NCBI GenBank assembly: GCA_036514635.1
Contig: DATBWU010000377.1
Coordinates: 1 to 11,029 of the forward strand
Reading direction: 5' to 3'
Source of the DNA: DASSFZ01 sp036514635
GTDB taxonomy: Bacteria > Chloroflexota > Anaerolineae > Fen-1058
Length of the DNA: 11,029 nucleotides
Shown here in pieces: positions 6,402 through 11,029 of the stretch. The position numbers were made by a program, and so were the translations under genes. The notes under the pieces are model-generated. The model was not told where the DNA came from, did no database searches, and saw nothing but the letters and a program-made list of their open reading frames with translations. The stretch's first letter is position 1. Each line of letters opens with the position of its first letter.

Positions 6402-7163
6402 TTACGCCTCCCGTACCTGCCGGGCATATTCGCTGATGTGCAGGCCCTCTCGACCGGCTAATGCGACAAACGCATCCTCCAGATTGTCTTTGCCGGCCTG
6501 AGCGATGAGCGCCGGCGGCGCGCCGAACGCGGCGATCTGGCCTTGGACGATGATGGCAATCTGATCGCACAGCCGCTCGGCCTCGTCCATGTAGTGTGTG
6601 CTGAACAGCACGCAGCGCCCCTGATCCCGAAACAGGCGAATCGTCTCTCGTGTGTCGCGCACGGCCATCACGTCCAGACCGCTGGTCGGCTCGTCCATGA
6701 TGATGTTGCGCGGATCGTGCACCAGGGCGCGGCCCAATACGATCTTTTGCCGCTGGCCCCGGCTGAAGCCTTCGGCGCGCCGATCGGCGATGTCTTCCAT
6801 TTTCAGCTCACGAATCACCGCCTCAACCCGATCGTCCAGCGCCCGACCCTTCAGGCCGTAGAAGCGGCCATAGTAACGCAATTGCTCGCGCGTGGTCAGG
6901 CGCGGATAGACGCCGGTCATGTCCGACTGCATGCCGAGCACCCGGCGCGCGGCCTGTGGGTTGTGCGTTACATCGTACCCGCCGACGATCGCCGTCCCGG
7001 CCATCGGCTTGATCAGCCCGGCGATCATGCGCAGCGTCGTCGTCTTGCCCGCGCCGTTCGGGCCGAGCAGGCCGGTGATCTGCCCGTCGGGGCAGGTGAA
7101 ACTCACGCCGTCCACGGCTTTGACATCGCCGTAGTGCTTCTTGAGACCTCGAATTTCGATCAT
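6402..7163 (-). CDS. ABC transporter ATP-binding subunit, NatA-like
   Basis: A 253-aa cytoplasmic ATPase that powers the permease encoded next to it. Visible motifs are Walker A GPNGAGKT (34-41), a Q-loop glutamine in GMQSD (about 79), a degenerate signature FSRGQ (about 133-137) in place of LSGGQ, Walker B IIMDEPTSGLD (D157, E158) and switch His190 in STHYMDEA. The degenerate signature is common in NatA/drug-efflux ATPases and does not suggest inactivity. I chose the ATG at 7163, giving MIEIRGLKKHYG, the usual start of the fold. GGAG lies 8 nt upstream, and a perfect TATAAT lies just before it, which leaves no room for the 23-codon upstream extension. It is the first gene of the three-gene minus-strand operon. 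Confidence 0.94.
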   Translation of the reverse strand: MIEIRGLKKHYGDVKAVDGVSFTCPDGQITGLLGPNGAGKTTTLRMIAGLIKPMAGTAIVGGYDVTHNPQAARRVLGMQSDMTGVYPRLTTREQLRYYGRFYGLKGRALDDRVEAVIRELKMEDIADRRAEGFSRGQRQKIVLGRALVHDPRNIIMDEPTSGLDVMAVRDTRETIRLFRDQGRCVLFSTHYMDEAERLCDQIAIIVQGQIAAFGAPPALIAQAGKDNLEDAFVALAGREGLHISEYARQVREA

Positions 7164-7184
7164 CGCAAAGGCTCCATGTTCAGG

Positions 7185-7190
7185 ATTATA
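7185..7190 (-). promoter_or_regulatory. TATAAT -10 box of the ABC/hydrolase operon
   Basis: On the minus strand 7190-7185 reads TATAAT, a perfect -10. The region 17 nt upstream (TGGCCG) is a poor -35, so an activator or other contacts may be needed. Transcription from about 7178 would give a leader of about 15 nt, with GGAG at 7175-7172 close to the RNA 5' end. Confidence 0.55.
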
Positions 7191-7277
7191 ACGGGCCTGC
7201 TCAGAAGCGGCCAGCCGGGCGCGCCGCCGCACTCCGGCGAAACCGCAGTATACTGAACGCGCCTGAAACTTCGAGCC

Positions 7278-7378
7278 GGAGTGCCGACTTTAGTCGGCTC
7301 AGTGGAACAGGCTGACCCCACTCCGCTTGCCCATGTCCGCCGTGAGGCGGTGGGCCGCTAGGCGCAAGCCTGCACTCC
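7278..7378. repeat. structured intergenic element with inverted ends
   Basis: A stretch of about 100 bp bounded by GGAGTGC (7278-7284) and GCACTCC (7372-7378). Inside are the perfect hairpin GCCGACT-TT-AGTCGGC (7283-7298), AGTGG facing CCACT (about 7301-7323), and GCTTGC facing GCAAGC (about 7325-7369) enclosing CCGCC-GTGA-GGCGG. It has no coding potential and looks like a small non-autonomous repeat or MITE-like element. The AGTCGGC/GCCGACT half-sites match those of hairpin H3 in the 1-207 element, arranged in opposite order. Confidence 0.55.
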
Positions 7379-7380
7379 AG

Positions 7381-7395
7381 ATTTTAGTCTAAAAT
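7381..7395 (+). promoter_or_regulatory. palindromic -10 region of the PF04008 gene
   Basis: ATTTTAG-T-CTAAAAT is a perfect 15-nt palindrome whose right half contains TAAAAT (7390-7395), a 5/6 match to the -10 box. No good -35 is visible 17 nt upstream. The symmetry could be an operator overlapping the promoter, or the flank of the neighbouring repeat element. The ATG lies 28 nt downstream, with GAGG at 7413-7416. Confidence 0.4.
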
Positions 7396-7423
7396 ACGGG
7401 TACACTTTCAGCGAGGTAAGCCA

Positions 7424-7909
7424 ATGGAACTCAAGCTCGTCACGATCGATAAACCCGCCGACCTGAATTTCATCCTGGGTCAATCCCACTTCATCAAGAC
7501 CGTGGAAGACGTGCACGAGGCGCTGGTGCAGAGCGTGCCCGGCATCAAGTTTGGGATGGCCTTCTGCGAAGCGAGCGGCCCGTCGCTGGTGCGCGCATCG
7601 GGCACGGACGCGGCGCTGGTCGAGCTTGCCGCAAAGAACGCGCTGGCGCTGAGCGCGGGTCATTCGTTTATCATCATCTTGGGTGCGGGCTTTTTTCCCG
7701 TCAATGTGTTGAACACGGTCAAGATGGTGCCGGAGGTGTGCCGCATCTTCTGCGCCACGGCGAACCCTACCCAGGTCGTCGTCGCCGAAAGCGAACAGGG
7801 GCGCGGCATCCTCGGCGTGATCGATGGAGAGAAGACGAAGGGTCTCGAAACCGAAGCCGACGTGGCGCACCGCAAAGCGTTCTTGCGGAAGATCGGGTAC
7901 AAACTGTAG
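7424..7909 (+). CDS. PF04008 'adenosine-specific kinase' family protein
   Basis: A 161-aa single-domain protein matching the compact PF04008/COG1839 family from one end to the other. Recognisable blocks are HFIKTVEDVHEAL, PGIKFGMAFCEASGP, AGHSFIIILGAGFFPVNVLN, PEVCRIFCATANP and GRGILGVIDGE. The family name comes from archaeal structural work; its true reaction and substrate are poorly established, so I treat the name as a family label. Members are common in archaea and scattered among bacteria. GAGG at 7413-7416 lies 7 nt before the ATG. The TAG stop is immediately followed by the stop of the convergent GH57 gene, with no base between, so the transcripts must overlap or rely on factor-dependent termination. 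It appears monocistronic. Confidence 0.9.
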   Translation: MELKLVTIDKPADLNFILGQSHFIKTVEDVHEALVQSVPGIKFGMAFCEASGPSLVRASGTDAALVELAAKNALALSAGHSFIIILGAGFFPVNVLNTVKMVPEVCRIFCATANPTQVVVAESEQGRGILGVIDGEKTKGLETEADVAHRKAFLRKIGYKL

Positions 7910-9286
7910 TCAATTGACCTGCCGCGCCATGATCTCCTCGTACAGCTCCTCCCCGGTGATGCTCGACACGTGGCTACGCACCGGCAGGAGCGTCTCGCGA
8001 AAGACCGGTCCCAGATCGACGCCGGTCGCCTGATAGCATAACTGAATCGCACGCGCGGCGTTGGCGATGACGTAACGCGGCTCGAAGCGATCGAGGTCGT
8101 CGAAGAACCAGCCGCAACTGGTGAACATGCGCTGGCGATGCAATTGCGCCTTGACCAGATGCCCGATGCGCTGTGAATGGCCTACGTTCAGAATGCGCCG
8201 GGCGTGCTCGTCTACGAGCGTGCGCATGTCGGTAAGCCCCAGCACCACGTCGATCGACCGGTCGATGAGATGCCACGGCTGCTCGATGATGAGTCGCGTT
8301 TCGTGCAAGTAGATCGCGTCGATCTCATCGGCCAGCAGATCGAGCGCCGAGCGCAGCGCGGGCTTCCAGGAGGCATCGCCCGACGTGCAGGCGCACCCGG
8401 CATCCCACCGCGCCAGACCATGATCGCACGACCAGGCGGTGAGCTGCCGGATCTCGATTTCCGTGGTCGGCGGATGCCGGCGCAGGTACTCGGTGAGTGA
8501 GAGCACCGCGTAGGCCTCATCGCCGCCCGCCAACAGGCTGCCCAGAAAGTCGACGCCCTGCCGGTGATGGTGCCCGAAGGTTTCCCCATCAGTCGCAACG
8601 AGCGTGAGGCAGCCGGCCCGATTCGACAATGCTTCACGCGCCCATCCACGCTGCGCGTTCAAGCGCGGCAGGCCAAAAGCGATAGCATTAGACAGCTCCT
8701 GATCGCGCACGAACACGGCGAAGTAGCCGCCGTGCGGCAGCCGGACACGATACGGCCCTGCCCCGGCGCTCAGGTCGCCACACACCTGTGGCTCGCTCAA
8801 GATCGTGAAGGACAAGCCCTCTTCAGACAACACCTCCAGCGTATCCAGATCGACGGCCATCTCCGGCAGCCAAATGCCGCGCGGCTGGCGACCGAAGCGA
8901 TGATGAAACGAGGCGAGGCCCCAACGCACCTGCGTCACTTTATCGCGGTGGCGCGCCAGCGGCAGAATGGTGTGATGCGCCGGCTGGGCGATAGCGCCGC
9001 CGACGCCGATCGCCGCCACCCGGCGGCGATCGGAATCGACGATGCGCTGATACACGTCGGGCGCATAGCGCGCCAGCCATCCCATCAGCGTCGGGCCGAT
9101 GTTGTATGACAGGCTATCGAAATAGCCGCGCTCGGCTAGTGGGCGGTAACATTCCGCCATGATCTTCTCATTGAAATCGTGATAGGGCGCGGCCTGCGGC
9201 TCGACCGGCATGACGCCGGTGAACGGGTCTTCACGCGGGGGCTGATAGAAGTGGCCGTGAACGGCAAGGGTCGAAGTGTTCAGCAT
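7910..9286 (-). CDS. GH57 glycoside hydrolase with DUF3536-type C-terminus
   Basis: A 458-aa protein with a GH57 catalytic barrel, a family that cleaves or transfers alpha-glucan chains with retention. Motifs in order are HGHFYQPPRED (from H10), IAQPAHHTILPLA (about 99-111), WLPEMAVD with the likely nucleophile E142, and VATDGETFGHHH with the likely acid/base D233. From about residue 285, SCDHGLARWDAGCAC and WKPALRSALDLL fit the start of DUF3536 (PF12055). DUF3536 proteins I know are around 800 aa, so this C-terminal part looks short, but the end is clean and I see no frameshift. No signal peptide is evident, so it is probably cytoplasmic. I chose the ATG at 9286; the in-frame GTG at 9313 lies inside an intergenic repeat. 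It follows the glucanotransferase gene on the same strand by 168 bp and probably acts in the same alpha-glucan pathway. Confidence 0.88.
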   Translation of the reverse strand: MLNTSTLAVHGHFYQPPREDPFTGVMPVEPQAAPYHDFNEKIMAECYRPLAERGYFDSLSYNIGPTLMGWLARYAPDVYQRIVDSDRRRVAAIGVGGAIAQPAHHTILPLARHRDKVTQVRWGLASFHHRFGRQPRGIWLPEMAVDLDTLEVLSEEGLSFTILSEPQVCGDLSAGAGPYRVRLPHGGYFAVFVRDQELSNAIAFGLPRLNAQRGWAREALSNRAGCLTLVATDGETFGHHHRQGVDFLGSLLAGGDEAYAVLSLTEYLRRHPPTTEIEIRQLTAWSCDHGLARWDAGCACTSGDASWKPALRSALDLLADEIDAIYLHETRLIIEQPWHLIDRSIDVVLGLTDMRTLVDEHARRILNVGHSQRIGHLVKAQLHRQRMFTSCGWFFDDLDRFEPRYVIANAARAIQLCYQATGVDLGPVFRETLLPVRSHVSSITGEELYEEIMARQVN

Positions 9287-9307
9287 ACATTCCGTCGCAA
9301 AGATTTC

Positions 9308-9361
9308 GGACACGGATGAACACGGACAAACACGGATCAGAATCAGTGTTCATCTGTGTTC
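9308..9361. repeat. 10-bp-period CACGGAT repeat forming a hairpin
   Basis: CACGGATGAA, CACGGACAAA and CACGGATCAG follow one another at 9311, 9321 and 9331, an exact 10-bp period. The opposite strand carries related 10-mers at 9342-9361. Arm 9318-9337 pairs with 9342-9361 at 16 of 20 positions around CAGA. Similar 'cacggatgaacacgga' sentences are dispersed in many bacterial genomes. It lies in the gap between the two GH57 genes, upstream of the DUF3536-type gene. No clear promoter is visible in the rest of this 168-bp gap. Confidence 0.75.
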
Positions 9362-9454
9362 ACGGGAGCACTGCACCGCATGTGTCCGTGTCCCATACTT
9401 TGGCTGCGGCGGGAGCCGCGCTATGGATAAGTCCACGCGGGCCGTGCAGTGACA

Positions 9455-11029
9455 TCAGCCGGCCGCGGGCAGCAGTGTGAAGTGCACAGACATCTTCCAC
9501 ACGCCGCCCGGTTTCAGCTCCAGCGGCCAGTGCGCCAGGAACGACGCGCCCTGATACACACGCTCGAAGCCGGCTTCCGAATTGGATACCGTCTCGATCG
9601 GGAACTGCCACCACGTCGCGGCTTCACTCAGCCGGATGATCACGCGGCCCATCCACTCGTGGACGATTGCCACCTCGGTCGCGCCGCGCGTGGCGCTGAT
9701 CTCGTTCAGGCGCTTCAATGAACCGCCCGGCCATACGGCATACGCGCCCTCGCTGCTGTCGCCGCCGGACACGCCCCAGTTGGTCTCGACGCCGAAGCGC
9801 ACGCTTAAGGCTTGATCGCCGATGTTCGTCACAGTGTACGTCACGGCCAACTCGCTCTTGCCCGGTTTCGCTACAATCTTCTTCTCGACGCGCAGCGGCA
9901 CGCGCACGCCGTTCACGTCGGCGCTGCCGTCACGCGCCAGCGTCAGGGTCGCCGCGCCGCGCGCCGTGGAGGTCTTGAGCGTATACGGCTGCGCGACAAA
10001 ATCGCCCAACTCGTGATAAGTCGAATGGTAATACGCATCGAGCGTCACATCGGGTGGGAAGACATGATCGATCAGCCCGGCGCGGCGATACCGATCGTAG
10101 ATCAGCCGCTTCTCCAGCCCTGCCTCTTTAGCGCGAATCGCCCTGGGCTGCGAACCGTCCAGCGGAATAGGCTGCCCGGCGACGATCAGCGTGCCATTCA
10201 TCGCCGCCTCGACCAGGCTGGCATGATACGCCTCGGGCCGGCGCGACAGGACATTCAGCAGGTTGATGTTCGTCGCGCGCCAGTCCCAAGCTACCACCGA
10301 CCCGCCCTGCCTGGGCGACGCCATCAAGTGCTGCGTGTCGGTGGACAGCATCGCTTCCTCGAAGCCGTCGCAGTCGATGTCGGCCAGCGTCACATCGGCC
10401 CACGTCTCGGCGGCGTGCAGGGCGCGATCGGCCAACGCTTCGGCCTCGATCAGATGTTGGGCTGCCGCCTCGCGGATATGGAACAGGTACACGCCGCCGA
10501 ACACGCCGTGCCAGTACGGGCAATCGCACTGGCTGGCCCACAGGTGATCCAGCGCTCGCGCGCGCAACGCGGCCTTCTTGATCTGGTGCACCTTCTTGCT
10601 GGCGTAGACGATCTTTTTGTGCAGGGTGTTCACTTCCGGGTATTTGGTCATGAACGAGCGCCAGGTGCCGCCTTTGACGTAGCGCAAAATGTCCTCGCGA
10701 CCCGCGTCGAGGAGTTGCTGCTTGAGCGCGGCCAACTCCTGCGCGCGCGCGGCCGGAAGCGACCACACGGTCATTTCTTCGTACGCGCTCGCAGGCAAAT
10801 AGACGCGCCCCAGCGGCGGCAACATGCGCGTTGCGTCATCCAGCGTCACCAGCGTCAGCCAATCGGCGCTGCGCTCCAAAGCATCGAAAAACGTTTCGAC
10901 CCAGCCTTCGCTTCGGTCATCTCCCCAGCACAGGTTGTACGTGCCCGGCCACAACCCGAACTTCTCGCCATCGTCGCCCACGGCCACCAGGCGCGCGGGC
11001 GCGCCCTCCGGCAACATTGGCTCGGCCCG
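9455..11029 (-). CDS. GH57 4-alpha-glucanotransferase/alpha-amylase, partial
   Basis: The C-terminal 524 residues of a GH57 enzyme whose 5' end lies beyond the right window edge; the frame stays open through the last base, so the internal ATG at 11017 is not the start. The visible part begins at the end of the catalytic barrel: GDDGEKFGLWPGT contains the Asp (visible residue 20) that corresponds to the acid/base of the Thermococcus litoralis 4-alpha-glucanotransferase. Then come a DUF1925-like helical region (KYPEVNTLHKKIVYASKKV and CDCPYWHGVFGGVYLFHIREA) and a DUF1926-like beta-sandwich ending in ETVSNSEAGFERVYQG. It should transfer or hydrolyse alpha-1,4-glucan segments; the missing N-terminal third, with the nucleophile Glu, prevents a choice between the two. 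The GH57/DUF3536 gene follows 168 bp downstream. Confidence 0.93.
   Translation of the reverse strand, partial: RAEPMLPEGAPARLVAVGDDGEKFGLWPGTYNLCWGDDRSEGWVETFFDALERSADWLTLVTLDDATRMLPPLGRVYLPASAYEEMTVWSLPAARAQELAALKQQLLDAGREDILRYVKGGTWRSFMTKYPEVNTLHKKIVYASKKVHQIKKAALRARALDHLWASQCDCPYWHGVFGGVYLFHIREAAAQHLIEAEALADRALHAAETWADVTLADIDCDGFEEAMLSTDTQHLMASPRQGGSVVAWDWRATNINLLNVLSRRPEAYHASLVEAAMNGTLIVAGQPIPLDGSQPRAIRAKEAGLEKRLIYDRYRRAGLIDHVFPPDVTLDAYYHSTYHELGDFVAQPYTLKTSTARGAATLTLARDGSADVNGVRVPLRVEKKIVAKPGKSELAVTYTVTNIGDQALSVRFGVETNWGVSGGDSSEGAYAVWPGGSLKRLNEISATRGATEVAIVHEWMGRVIIRLSEAATWWQFPIETVSNSEAGFERVYQGASFLAHWPLELKPGGVWKMSVHFTLLPAAG

Noticed and set aside
6543..7256. 237-codon plus-strand frame opposite the ABC ATPase
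   Set aside because: The minus strand encodes intact Walker A, Walker B and H-loop motifs, so this is an antisense shadow.
10128..10766. 212-codon minus-strand frame overlapping the glucanotransferase gene in another frame
   Set aside because: It is rich in Arg/Gly/Ala with no motif, and lies inside a gene with clear DUF1925/1926 signatures.
11017..11029. ATG at 11017 as the true start of the glucanotransferase
   Set aside because: The frame remains open to the window edge, and the catalytic motif follows within about 20 residues, so most of the GH57 barrel must lie outside the window.

Overview
The window is GC-rich bacterial chromosomal DNA. Family content and style point to Chloroflexota, most likely Anaerolineae-like: two GH57 glucan enzymes side by side, stand-alone receiver proteins, a PF04008 'adenosine-specific kinase', and many short hairpin repeats between genes. 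This placement is inference; there is no rRNA or marker gene here. I see no phage, integrase, transposase, tRNA or CRISPR.

Layout from left to right. Positions 1-207 are a perfect inverted repeat with 102-nt arms and a 3-nt centre. It is built from seven regularly spaced small hairpins in mirror order. A plus-strand block follows: an M20 metallopeptidase (367-1704), a receiver-only response regulator 33 bp downstream (1738-2145), a hairpin-rich gap, a second receiver-only paralogue (2444-2830) and a good intrinsic terminator (2894-2928). The gap 2929-3193 holds what looks like a small transcription unit: a sigma70-like promoter, AGGAGG, a 42-codon Arg/Trp-rich ORF (3024-3152) and a terminal hairpin.

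Positions 3194-7190 are a minus-strand operon transcribed from a perfect TATAAT. It encodes an ABC ATPase (7163-6402), a NatB-like ABC-2 permease (6400-5216) and a secreted S33/TAP-type alpha/beta-hydrolase lipoprotein (5152-3194). The ATPase and permease are separated by one base, which suggests translational coupling. The operon probably makes an exporter plus an extracytoplasmic peptidase or esterase.

A structured element (7278-7395) precedes a plus-strand PF04008 gene (7424-7909). Its stop codon directly abuts the stop codon of a convergent GH57/DUF3536 gene (9286-7910). Upstream on the minus strand, beyond a 10-bp-period repeat, lies a GH57 4-alpha-glucanotransferase/alpha-amylase with DUF1925/DUF1926 regions. 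It is cut by the right window edge (11029-9455). The two GH57 genes suggest a locus for storage alpha-glucan or maltodextrin remodelling.

The features most worth following up are the seven-hairpin palindrome, the candidate 42-aa gene, the different hairpin element in nearly every intergenic gap, and the apparently short DUF3536-type GH57 protein.
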